Position numbers and translations under genes: made by a program. Shown here piece after piece: positions 25,424 through 33,486 of a stretch of 64,000 nt of DNA. Within the stretch, counting starts at the first letter, position 1, and each line of letters begins with the position of its first letter. The stretch is from Fibrobacterota bacterium (GTDB lineage: Bacteria > Fibrobacterota > Fibrobacteria > UBA11236): contig CANIEU010000011.1 in NCBI GenBank assembly GCA_947466585.1, positions 1-64,000 of the forward strand, in the 5' to 3' direction. The notes under the pieces are model-generated. The model made no database searches, had not been told where the DNA came from, and was given only the letters and a program-made list of their open reading frames with translations.

Positions 25424-27214
25424 ATGCGACGCATTAAACATTTAATCCTTGGCTCGATGCTTTTATTCGGATCCGTGTCGACCTCGTTCGCACAGGGAGC
25501 TTGGACAAAGCAGGTATCAGGAACAACGAGAACATTGGGTTCGGTGGCTTGGACGGGTACTCAACTGGTAGCCGTGGGTGACAGCGGCGCAGTTCTGACA
25601 TCGCCCGATGGCATCACCTGGGCATCCCGGTCTTCAGGTTCGACGGCTGTTTTGGAATTCGTAACCTGGACCGGCAGCCAACTCATCGCAGTGGGCAGGC
25701 TTGGGACCATTCTCACTTCACAGGATGGAGTGACATGGACGCCACGTACTTCCGGAATCACCGGGAATCTTATTTCAGTCACATGGACCGGGAGCCAATT
25801 TGTTGCTGTTGGCAGGACAACTCTTGCGCGACCGAATGACACCGGCATCGTAATGACGTCTCCTGATGGAGTGAACTGGACATCCCGGGCATATGGCATC
25901 CGGGGTGGACTGAACTCCGTGACATGGACGGGGAGCCAATTGGTGGCGGTGGGATATACCTATACGGTGAACGGGAACATCACTACTACGAGAAGACTCG
26001 TCGCCACTTCACCAGATGGTGTGATGTGGACATCCACCTCCTCAAGCACATCGAGCTTAAATAAAGTGATTTGGACGGGGAACGGTTTGATAGCTGTTGG
26101 CGACAACGCAATCTTAACGTCTCCCGACGGTACGACGTGGACGGCACGATTTTCCATTTACTCTCAAACCTTGTGGTCCGTGGTTTCGACAGGCACACTC
26201 TATGTGACGGTGGGCTCGTCCGGCACGGTGCTGAATTCGCTGGATGGAGTAATCTGGACGGCACGCAATTCTGGTGTTACGGATGGTTTGTATTCCATAA
26301 CTTGGACCGGCGCGCAATTCGTCTCCGTGGGCCCGGCAGGCACAATCCATACCTCGCCAAGGGAAACCGTTTCTCCCGCTCCCCTATTAACCGCCCCGGC
26401 GCAAAATGCAATGAACATTTCGACGGCTCCGACTTTGACCTGGGGCGCGCTCCCCGAAGCAGCCTCATACAGGCTTCAAGTTTCAACCGATTCAGGATTT
26501 ACCACGATCCTGGTCGATGATTCCACCCTTACCACACCCACCAGAGCCATCGGCCCCTTGGAGGTGAATACGGGTTACTACTGGCGGGTGAACGGCAAAA
26601 ATACGGCGGGGACGGGTGCATTTTCGGCAATCTGGAACTTCACCACAGCCTCTACGATCTCAATTCCTGCGCCACCCAAACTGGCTTCCCCAACGGATAA
26701 TTTCTCCGGGTTCGGTTCTACGTATCTAACCTGGAATGCATCCATCGGAGCGACATCCTACCGGATTCAAATGTCTACGGACTCTACGTTTTCAACCACG
26801 TTGATTGATGATTCCACGGTTACGGGTACTTCGCGATTCTCGGGAAACGTTCAACTCTACACTTACTATTACTGGAGAGTGAATGCGAAAAACACATCTG
26901 GAACTAGCGCCTATTCGGAAGTTTGGAGATTCACCTCAGCGCCGGATGCAATTTCACCCCAAGTGCTGGCTCATCAACAATTAAAAATTGAAGCCGGGAA
27001 TATCCTGCGCTTCTTCCTCCCGCATCGCACCCGCGTGATCATCCAGCTTTTCGATTCCCAAGGCCGGATGCTTTCACAACTGCTCAACGAAACTCGCGAT
27101 GCCGGTTATTACAACCTTCCCCTGAGCAACGAGCTGCGGGGATCCTATTACCTCGACTTCCGCGCCGGGGGTTATCACCGCTCACTTCGATACGACCCAA
27201 GCCCCACTCAGTGA
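25424..27214 (+). CDS. Secreted protein: WT-repeat propeller, two FN3-like domains, C-terminal sorting-like domain
   Basis: 596 residues. Seen: a signal peptide (LILGSMLLFGSVSTSFAQ, cleavage about 24); six repeats of roughly 35-45 residues built on SPDGxxWTxRxSG followed by LxxVxWTGxxxxAVG, which resemble HCF136/sialidase-like propeller blades; two fibronectin-III-like domains (about 305-405 and 410-505) each with YRLQ/YRIQ and TGYYWRV/TYYYWRV patterns; and a C-terminal domain (LRFFLPHRTRVIIQLFDSQGRML, then GSYYLDFRAGGYHRSL) like the FlgD/T9SS type A sorting domains. Likely surface or secreted. GC is lower than in the surrounding genes, and it is the only gene in the segment between the tRNA-end repeats. 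Substrate unknown. Confidence 0.8.
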   Translation: MRRIKHLILGSMLLFGSVSTSFAQGAWTKQVSGTTRTLGSVAWTGTQLVAVGDSGAVLTSPDGITWASRSSGSTAVLEFVTWTGSQLIAVGRLGTILTSQDGVTWTPRTSGITGNLISVTWTGSQFVAVGRTTLARPNDTGIVMTSPDGVNWTSRAYGIRGGLNSVTWTGSQLVAVGYTYTVNGNITTTRRLVATSPDGVMWTSTSSSTSSLNKVIWTGNGLIAVGDNAILTSPDGTTWTARFSIYSQTLWSVVSTGTLYVTVGSSGTVLNSLDGVIWTARNSGVTDGLYSITWTGAQFVSVGPAGTIHTSPRETVSPAPLLTAPAQNAMNISTAPTLTWGALPEAASYRLQVSTDSGFTTILVDDSTLTTPTRAIGPLEVNTGYYWRVNGKNTAGTGAFSAIWNFTTASTISIPAPPKLASPTDNFSGFGSTYLTWNASIGATSYRIQMSTDSTFSTTLIDDSTVTGTSRFSGNVQLYTYYYWRVNAKNTSGTSAYSEVWRFTSAPDAISPQVLAHQQLKIEAGNILRFFLPHRTRVIIQLFDSQGRMLSQLLNETRDAGYYNLPLSNELRGSYYLDFRAGGYHRSLRYDPSPTQ

Positions 27215-27314
27215 GCGGTTCTTCGCTTTTAGAGACAGGCGATGACTGAGCCCTAAGTGCCGGGGTTCATGACCTTGAACCTTTTTTCCCGCGTGGGGAT
27301 AAACCGGAGGGGGT

Positions 27315-27329
27315 TAGGATGGTACACCA
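27315..27329 (-). repeat. 15-bp repeat at tRNA-Arg 3' end (att-like, right)
   Basis: Second copy of the 15-mer at 25053-25067; bases 27320-27329 are the last ten of the tRNA gene. Confidence 0.5.
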
Positions 27330-27396
27330 GACAGGAGTCGAACCTGTGACCTCCGCCTTCGGAGGGCGGCGCTCTATCCAGCTGAGCTACTGGTGC
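27320..27396 (-). tRNA. tRNA-Arg (anticodon CCG)
   Basis: 77-base cloverleaf on the minus strand. Acceptor GCACCAG pairs with CTGGTGT (one G-U), D arm GCTC/GAGC, anticodon stem CCGCC/GGCGG with loop CTCCGAA, giving anticodon CCG, T arm ACAGG TTCGACT CCTGT, discriminator A and encoded CCA. The sequence is close to standard bacterial tRNA-Arg genes. Confidence 0.96.
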
Positions 27397-27516
27397 CCGA
27401 AGAGGGGCCTAAGGTAGCACTTTCAGACGGGTTTTTCGGAGGATTCGGCGTAAGGCTCTTCCTTGTCCGGAACCCTCCACGCTCCGCGGCGGCTCTCCAT
27501 CGCCTTTCATTTCAGT

Positions 27517-27936
27517 CTAGGCCACCAGCGCACGCACCAGGATTTTCCGCTCCTCCGGGTGTTTCCGGTGTTCGCAGAGATAGATGCCCTGCCACGTGCC
27601 CAGCAGCATTCTACCCTCGGCCACAGGAATCGAAAGGCTCACGCCTGTGAGGATCGACTTCATGTGCGAAGAGGAGTCGTCGTCACCTTCAATCGTGTGC
27701 GCGTGCCACACTTCACCGTCGGGTGCGATGCGGTCGAGGAACGCCTCGAGGTCGCGCTTGGCGGTCGGGTCGTAGTTCTCGCTGATGCACAGTGAGGCGC
27801 CCGTATGTTTTAAAAACAAAAAGACCATACCCTCGCGCACTCCCAATCGGGAGAGCTCCGCTGCAACGAGGGGCGTGATGTCGTGTAGTCCGCGACGGGG
27901 AGCGCGCGCGCGGAGATCGGAGGCTTTCCAGTCCAT
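27517..27936 (-). CDS. YjbQ family protein (UPF0047)
   Basis: 139-residue protein of the YjbQ/UPF0047 family, a small trimeric beta-rich fold. Seen: LFLKHTGASLCISENYDP near 40-57, the signature DDDSSSHMKSILTG around 85-98 and SIPVAEGRMLLGTWQGIYLCEHR near 101-123; the His residues in HTGAS, SSSHMK and CEHR are the conserved metal/active-site set. Family members show weak thiamine-phosphate synthase activity in vitro; the true role is unclear. ATG at 27936. Stands alone between the tRNA gene and a divergent methyltransferase gene. Confidence 0.92.
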   Translation of the reverse strand: MDWKASDLRARAPRRGLHDITPLVAAELSRLGVREGMVFLFLKHTGASLCISENYDPTAKRDLEAFLDRIAPDGEVWHAHTIEGDDDSSSHMKSILTGVSLSIPVAEGRMLLGTWQGIYLCEHRKHPEERKILVRALVA

Positions 27937-28040
27937 GGGTCAAAAGTAAATTGAGCCCAGTCTCTTCGGATACAAAGCACCCAGACCCAGCATGTTCATT
28001 AAGCACGGTGTGATTCGTGGCACGGCGTTATATTCGCCGC

Positions 28041-28799
28041 ATGGACAAAAAATACTGGGAGAAGGTGGCGCGCGATTACGACGGCGAAATCTTCGACTCG
28101 CTCGCCAGCGATCGGAACGGTACGATCCTCGGCCATCTCGAACGGATCGGGAAACGGGTCGGAAAAAAAGGCACCGCTTGCGATTTCGGATGCGGCGTGG
28201 GTAAATACCTGCCGGCCTTGGCGCGGAACGTGGGTGTGGTGCACGCTACCGATCTTTCGGACGAATGCGTGCGGCAAGCGCGGGCCGCGTGCGGCCATCT
28301 GAAAAACGTCACCATCCATCAAGGCGATTTATCCGTTTTGACTCATACGGTGGGGCAGGTGGATTTCGTCCTGTGCACCAACGTGCTGATCATGCCATCC
28401 GAAAAAATGCGTGCGGGTATTTTGAAGCGCCTCGCCGCCGCCGTCAAGCCCGGCGGGTCGCTGCTTCTGCTCGTGCCCGCGATGGAATCCGCCTTGTATG
28501 CGCACGCGCGCCGCGCGGAGTGGCTGCAACGCTCACCGAAAGCGCGTGTGATCGCCTCCACGACCTACACCGGTGTGGGAGGCAAGGATCTCTTCAACGG
28601 TATTCTCGGCATCGGCAAGGTGCGCACCAAGCATTGGCTGAAAGAGGAACTGGTCTCCGTATTGGGCGTAAAAGGCTTCGTGGTCGAAGCGGTGGACAAG
28701 GCGGAGTACGACTGGAAGACCGAATTCCACACTCCGCCGCGGTGGATGAGGGACCCGTATCCGTGGGATTGGATCGTGGTGGCGCGTCGCTTGCCGTAA
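28041..28799 (+). CDS. SAM-dependent methyltransferase
   Basis: 252-residue class I methyltransferase. Seen: motif [15 protein letters not shown] near 42-55, an acidic residue ending the next strand ([10 protein letters not shown]), motif near QGDLSVL, and [16 protein letters not shown] with the post-motif glycine pair. N-terminal [22 protein letters not shown] is like other small-molecule or protein methyltransferases of the Methyltransf_11/25 type. I chose ATG at 28041 over the GTG at 28017 as giving the natural N-terminus. The substrate cannot be told. Divergent from yjbQ. Confidence 0.82.
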   Translation: MDKKYWEKVARDYDGEIFDSLASDRNGTILGHLERIGKRVGKKGTACDFGCGVGKYLPALARNVGVVHATDLSDECVRQARAACGHLKNVTIHQGDLSVLTHTVGQVDFVLCTNVLIMPSEKMRAGILKRLAAAVKPGGSLLLLVPAMESALYAHARRAEWLQRSPKARVIASTTYTGVGGKDLFNGILGIGKVRTKHWLKEELVSVLGVKGFVVEAVDKAEYDWKTEFHTPPRWMRDPYPWDWIVVARRLP

Positions 28800-28926
28800 A
28801 TGGAATCGGGTGGAAGGGGAAGGAACCGAAATCAACCCCTTCTGTTCGCCTCTACTTATTGTTCCCTTTGCCGCGTTCGCTCCGGCGCGCCGTCCAGGCG
28901 TCGCTTCAATCATCGGAAGGTTCGTC

Positions 28927-29130
28927 ATGCGTATACGTGGAACTGTGAAGTGGTATAACGAAACGAAAGGATTCGGGTTCATCGGCGTGGAAAACGGGCC
29001 CGATGTGTTCGTGCATTACAACGCCATTCAACCCAACGGTCTGCGCACGCTGACCGAAGGTGCAGCAGTGGAGTTGGATGTGGTCTCGGGAAAGAAAGGG
29101 CCGCAGGCCGAGAACGTAACCTTGGCCTGA
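28927..29130 (+). CDS. Cold-shock domain protein
   Basis: 67-residue CspA-like OB-fold protein binding single-stranded nucleic acid. Seen: [20 protein letters not shown] with RNP1 (KGFGFI, 15-20), RNP2 (VFVHY, about 29-33) and the C-terminal [22 protein letters not shown] at 28927 follows the ribosome site GGAAGG. About 127 bases of leader separate it from the methyltransferase gene, which is common for csp genes, though no cold-shock box is evident to me. Confidence 0.95.
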   Translation: MRIRGTVKWYNETKGFGFIGVENGPDVFVHYNAIQPNGLRTLTEGAAVELDVVSGKKGPQAENVTLA

Positions 29131-29136
29131 TTCTAG

Positions 29137-29186
29137 CCGAAGGCTATTCGAAACTACCCGAAGGCCAGTCGAAACCTAGTCTAAGG
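29137..29186. repeat. 21-nt (3 x 7) tandem repeat between convergent genes
   Basis: 29137-29157 and 29158-29178 are two copies of a 21-base unit that agree at 17 positions (CCGAAGG, then C-A-TCG, then AAAC), i.e. three 7-nt words. A small hairpin AGCC-GAA-GGCT lies at its left edge. It fills the 56-base gap between the cold-shock gene and the class IV aminotransferase. Confidence 0.6.
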
Positions 29187-30164
29187 TCACGCTGCGATTT
29201 CCTGCGCGCAGGCTTTCACGTACAGGTCTTTCAACTTGGCGAAAACGGGCCCGGGTTTTCCGGTTCCGACTTTTTGCTTTTCGATGCGCGTGATCGGCAC
29301 CGGACCGCGTACCGAAGAGCAGAGAAATGCCTCGGTCATGCGCGGAATGTCTGCGGGAAAGATCTCGCCCTCGCGGTAGGGCAGTTTGGCGCGTTTGAGT
29401 TCGCGCAGCAGCACCTGACGCGTGATGCCGGGAAGGATGCCCGTATCGATCGAAGGGGTCACCGCAACCGCATGTCCGTTCTCTAGGAACACGCCGAAAA
29501 AGCTGGAGGTCGAGAGCTCTGCGATTTCGCCGCGTGCTCCGAGCAGGATTGCCTCGTAACAGTCGCGCGCATCGCCCTCGGCCTTTGCAAATATGTTGGC
29601 GAGATAATTGATCGACTTCACGCGCGGATCGAGACCCGAGGCGGCCGCCTTGTTGATCGACGAAATGGCGACCTTCACGCCTTGCGTCAGGATTTTCGGA
29701 GGAAGTTCCGATACCGGCGTGGCCGTGATGATGAGCGTGGGCGGCACCGCGGGGTCGATGGAGAGGCCGCCGAAATACCGGCCGCGCGTCAATGTGATGC
29801 GTACGGCGACGTCCAGCGCCTTGTTCTTGCGGCAAAGCGTGGCGATGATTTTGCGCAGCGCGGCCTCATCGACGGGCACCCTGATGCGCAGCCGGCGCGC
29901 GGAGCGCAGCAGACGCGCGAAATGCAATTTCAGGAATTCCGGTTTTCCGCCATGTGCGCGCAGCGTCTCGAAGAGGCCGTCGCCCAGCACGAGCCCTCGA
30001 TCAAAAACCGACACAGATGCCAAGTCAGCTCGCACGATGCGTCCATTGACCCAGACCCAGCCCTCAGGTTTCTGAAGAGGTTTCTGAGCCGGGTTTTTAA
30101 TAGCGCGCGGCAAAAGGCGATCTCGGGTTGAGGGGACTGCGCGAGTCGCGACGATCGCTGGCAC
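29187..30164 (-). CDS. Class IV aminotransferase (PabC/IlvE/Dat type)
   Basis: Up to 325 residues of a fold type IV PLP enzyme. Seen: VWVNGRIVRADLASVSVFDRGLVLGDGLFETLRAHGG near 38-75, the lysine-containing DPRVKSINYLANIFAKAEGDA, EIAELSTSSFFGVF and GILPGITRQVLL. Members are 4-amino-4-deoxychorismate lyase, branched-chain or D-amino acid aminotransferases; I cannot separate these. The start is uncertain: GTG at 30164 would overlap the upstream gene by 68 bases, TTG at 30113 by 17; the conserved domain begins only at about 30060, so either is possible. Transcribed after the large peptidase-barrel gene. Confidence 0.85.
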   Translation of the reverse strand: MPAIVATRAVPSTRDRLLPRAIKNPAQKPLQKPEGWVWVNGRIVRADLASVSVFDRGLVLGDGLFETLRAHGGKPEFLKLHFARLLRSARRLRIRVPVDEAALRKIIATLCRKNKALDVAVRITLTRGRYFGGLSIDPAVPPTLIITATPVSELPPKILTQGVKVAISSINKAAASGLDPRVKSINYLANIFAKAEGDARDCYEAILLGARGEIAELSTSSFFGVFLENGHAVAVTPSIDTGILPGITRQVLLRELKRAKLPYREGEIFPADIPRMTEAFLCSSVRGPVPITRIEKQKVGTGKPGPVFAKLKDLYVKACAQEIAA

Positions 30165-33100
30165 CGAGCAAGCCGTTGTAGAGTCCGAAGGTGACGCCGA
30201 AGCGTACCCGCGTGACGGGCAGGTCGGTGCCGGCGAAGTGCACGAGATCGAGTTTCAGGAATCCGCCGTTGCCGTCGGGAAGTCCGGAGAGGGCGCGCGC
30301 GCCTTCGATGTAGGCGAGGAAGGGATAGTTGTGGTAGATGCGGGCGTTGACCTTGAGGCCGGCGCCGATGCTCTGGAACCAACCGGCCTGACGGTTGTCG
30401 ATCTTCCACGCCGAGGGTGATGCGATGCCCGTTTTGAGGGCGGAACCGTTCCAGGCGCGGCCTGCCTCCCAGAAGGCGTTGACGTAGAGGTCTTCCACGA
30501 ACACGACCCAATACCGTTTGTAGAGATCCGGGATCAAGGGCTGGTTGAGATCCGCGCTGAGGGCCATGGTGTTTTCGCCGCGCAAGGCGAGGTTCTCGAT
30601 GTCGCGCAGGTAGGGGTAACCGCGCAGCATCAAACCTTTTTCGAAAAAGTCGGCGGTGGAATCGAAGCCGGAAGCTATGTGCTTGCGCGTGGGCAACCCG
30701 AACACGCTGGAAGAAAAGATCGAGGTGACGAGGGCGCTGTTTTTCGCCCACGGCATAGGTGTGCCGTAGGTGATACCGGCGTCGGCGTCCTGAAGCGTGT
30801 AGTGCTTATACTCGGGCGTCGCGACGCCGTTTTCGAATTTGAAGCAGTCGCTGGTGTAATCGCTTTCGCAGCCGAACAGATTGTTGCGGCTCACCGTATG
30901 GCTGAACACTGCCGCGAAACCCGAGGGGGCGACCAATCCCTTGTCGTTGTAATCGCTGCCGCGCAACACGAGCGTGGTGGTCAAATACAACCGTTGGAAA
31001 TAGGTGAACGAGAATCCCTGCCCGCCGCCGAGATCGTAAAAATTAAAATCGTTCCATCCATAGCCGGCGGCCACGCGCAGCAGGCTCGACTTGTCGGCTT
31101 CGCCCACGGTGGTGGCGTCGAAGAGGTCGTAAGCGGCCGAAGCCTCGATGCCGCGGAAGGTGAGCGCGTAGTTCTGACGGGCCTTGGCGCTGTCGCCGTT
31201 GCTGTTGATGTCGCGTGTGAGAATGGTGTCGTAGCTGGTGAGGTTGCCGCGGAAGAACGAGGCGCCGAGAGTGACCGGCGTGGCGTGGTTGGCGAGGGCG
31301 ATGAAGAGTTGCGACTCTTTGTCGGGCGACACGAGCGCACTGTATTTGCCGAAGTATTTGTAGCCGTTGCCGATTTCGGCAAGCAACGCGCCGCTCAATT
31401 CGTTCTTGAGCACGGGGTCGGCGAGATAGCCGGAGGCGCCCGCCAGCCATTTGGTTTCGCCGTCTTCGGGAATCACGCCTTTGGTGCGGGTGGAGGCGAT
31501 CGACTCCTGTCCGAAAATGATGGGTGTGAGCACGCCGCGCGTGGGCACGGGCGTATAGTCTTGGCCGCGCCCCGCGAAATCGAGCGGTTCGATGTAGGGC
31601 GGTTGCGGACGCGGGTCGCGCACGGCAACCGGCAGCGGGGGAGGCGTGGTCGCGCGCGCGGCGCTGTCTGCCAAGCCTTCGAGCAGGTAGACCGAGAAAC
31701 CGTTCTTGTCGTAATTCACGTAGGCCAATTTGCCGCCGTCGGGCGAGATTGCGGGCGTGAAGGCGCCTCCGGCCACGTTGGTCACGCGGATGTCTTTATC
31801 CGATTCGAACTCATGCCGGTAGATGTTGTAGATGCCGGTTTCGTCGGAGGAGAAGTAGAAGGACTTGCCGTCGGGCGACCAATCGGGGTCGCGCTCGTCG
31901 TGCGGGGCCGAGAGAACGGGACGGAAGCCGGTGCCGTTGGCATTGATGACGCCGATGTTGCGGGTTTCTCCGTTGAAGTACGAGAACAGGATGCGCTTGC
32001 CGTCGGGGGAGAACTTCGGCGAGTAGATGTTGAATCCGAAACGCCCCGCAAGCGAATCTTCGGGCGGGAAAATCGCCCGTGCGTCTTCGGGTTCGAGCGA
32101 GTCGCCCTCGGGAACAGGCGCGACGTATAAGCGGAAGTTCGAGGCACCGCCGCGGACGAAGGTGATGCGTTTGCCGTCGGCGCTGTAGCTGGCGTGCACC
32201 GCGTTGAAGTCGCGGGTGAAGCGCTTCTTGGTGGGATCCTTGCGTTCGAACAGGCCGGCCTTGCGGCGCAGGTTGCGTTGGAACACGTCGAGGGTGGGCA
32301 TGCCGTTCGGATCGGGTTCCTTGGCGGAAGAGTACAGGAAGGTGCTGTCGTCGGCGGCCACGTCGAAGTAGCCGCGCGCCCCCGGGATCGCGGTGAAGCG
32401 ATCCTCTTCGGATTTGGTGGTATCGGCGAGGGTCACGTGTCCGATGGTGGCCCGAAAGCTTTCGCTCCCGGCGTTGCTGAGGAAAAACAACCCCGTGCCC
32501 TTCGCATCCCAGTGCGGGTGGTAGTTGTAAAATCCTTTGGAGGTCAGCTTTTTGCCGTAAACCTGCGTGCCCAGCGCGCGCAATTGCTCCGCATAGCGCT
32601 GGGTCAAATCGTTCTTCCACTCTTCGTGCACTTCGCGGTCCGATTTGCCGAGCACCCGTTCCATCGCGCCCGACAAGGTCTGGCGGTGGATACGGGAGTT
32701 TTCGGCCCAAAGCCGGATCAGGGCGTCGTCGCCGTAGCGCGCCGCGATGAAGCGGGTGAGGCCGAACCCCTGGGTGTACGGGCCGAGTTCGTATTCGAGT
32801 CCGTTGCCGGCAAACACGTCCATGCGCTCGATGGGCAATAACTTGTTTTCGAGCGCGGCGACGCGCAGCAACATGTCGCGATGCGAATCCCACGCGTCGA
32901 ATCCGGCGCGCTCCGACTCGTATTGCGCCACGCCTTCGGCGAACCACGCAGGCTGGTTGATGAACGGCAGGATGGTCGAGAAGCTTCCCTGCACCGGCGC
33001 GTTGTAATAGTCTTCGTACCCGACCACCACGCCCTGCAGAAATGCAGGCAGCTTGGCGCCCGATTGGATCGAAACCAGATGCCCGAACTCGTGGGTTACC

Positions 33101-33477
33101 ACATCGCGCAGCCAGTTGTGGGTACTGCGCACCGGAAAGTCCCAGTCGGTGGACCATACCGTCATGGTGTTCTGCAGGGAGTTGGCCCATCCGTTCGAGA
33201 AGATGTCATCGCGTACGATGAATTCCACCTTGTTCGGCAGCGGTGCATTGTAGCGCTTGATGATTACCGGAGCGACGGCCTCGGCGATACCGGCGATTTC
33301 GCCCGTGACCTCTTCCAGTTCACGGGGGTAATGAAAGCGGAAGTGGTCGGTTTCGACCGTCTGCCATCGGATGTTGGCCGCATTGCGGTTCAGGGTGCGT
33401 GCCGACGCGGTGGCGGGGTACAGAACCGAAAACGCCGCTAGGAGGTGCAGGCAGCGGCGTAGGTTGCGCGGAAACAT
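30097..33477 (-). CDS. Large outer-membrane-type protein: HExxH peptidase, PD40/TolB-like propeller, putative barrel
   Basis: 1,126 residues. Seen: signal peptide (LHLLAAFSVLYPATASA, cleavage about 27); an M1/MA-type metallopeptidase region with HEFGH at 129-133 and the downstream WFAEGVAQYES motif whose glutamate (181) would be the third zinc ligand; a central set of PD40/TolB-like repeats (YFDVAADDSTFLYSSAK, SPKFSPDGKRILFS, DPDWSPDGKSFYFSS, TPAISPDGGKLAYV); and a C-terminal third with alternating amphipathic strands ending near YRVRFGVTFGLYNGLL-like sequence, probably a beta-barrel. ATG at 33477; the frame runs open to 33807 without support. Such fusions could tether a periplasmic peptidase to the outer membrane. 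Function unknown. Confidence 0.75.
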   Translation of the reverse strand: MFPRNLRRCLHLLAAFSVLYPATASARTLNRNAANIRWQTVETDHFRFHYPRELEEVTGEIAGIAEAVAPVIIKRYNAPLPNKVEFIVRDDIFSNGWANSLQNTMTVWSTDWDFPVRSTHNWLRDVVTHEFGHLVSIQSGAKLPAFLQGVVVGYEDYYNAPVQGSFSTILPFINQPAWFAEGVAQYESERAGFDAWDSHRDMLLRVAALENKLLPIERMDVFAGNGLEYELGPYTQGFGLTRFIAARYGDDALIRLWAENSRIHRQTLSGAMERVLGKSDREVHEEWKNDLTQRYAEQLRALGTQVYGKKLTSKGFYNYHPHWDAKGTGLFFLSNAGSESFRATIGHVTLADTTKSEEDRFTAIPGARGYFDVAADDSTFLYSSAKEPDPNGMPTLDVFQRNLRRKAGLFERKDPTKKRFTRDFNAVHASYSADGKRITFVRGGASNFRLYVAPVPEGDSLEPEDARAIFPPEDSLAGRFGFNIYSPKFSPDGKRILFSYFNGETRNIGVINANGTGFRPVLSAPHDERDPDWSPDGKSFYFSSDETGIYNIYRHEFESDKDIRVTNVAGGAFTPAISPDGGKLAYVNYDKNGFSVYLLEGLADSAARATTPPPLPVAVRDPRPQPPYIEPLDFAGRGQDYTPVPTRGVLTPIIFGQESIASTRTKGVIPEDGETKWLAGASGYLADPVLKNELSGALLAEIGNGYKYFGKYSALVSPDKESQLFIALANHATPVTLGASFFRGNLTSYDTILTRDINSNGDSAKARQNYALTFRGIEASAAYDLFDATTVGEADKSSLLRVAAGYGWNDFNFYDLGGGQGFSFTYFQRLYLTTTLVLRGSDYNDKGLVAPSGFAAVFSHTVSRNNLFGCESDYTSDCFKFENGVATPEYKHYTLQDADAGITYGTPMPWAKNSALVTSIFSSSVFGLPTRKHIASGFDSTADFFEKGLMLRGYPYLRDIENLALRGENTMALSADLNQPLIPDLYKRYWVVFVEDLYVNAFWEAGRAWNGSALKTGIASPSAWKIDNRQAGWFQSIGAGLKVNARIYHNYPFLAYIEGARALSGLPDGNGGFLKLDLVHFAGTDLPVTRVRFGVTFGLYNGLLGASDRRDSRSPLNPRSPFAARY

Positions 33478-33486
33478 GGGGTTATA

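Noticed and set aside
25169-25441. Minus-strand 90-codon frame as an integrase or toxin remnant
   Set aside because: No recognisable motif, overlaps the start of the secreted protein gene, and has no ribosome site.
30679-32130. Long plus-strand open frame opposite the peptidase/propeller gene
   Set aside because: It is the complement of a well-supported 1,126-residue protein with clear motifs; the translated product is an Ala/Gly/Arg-rich shadow with no domain.
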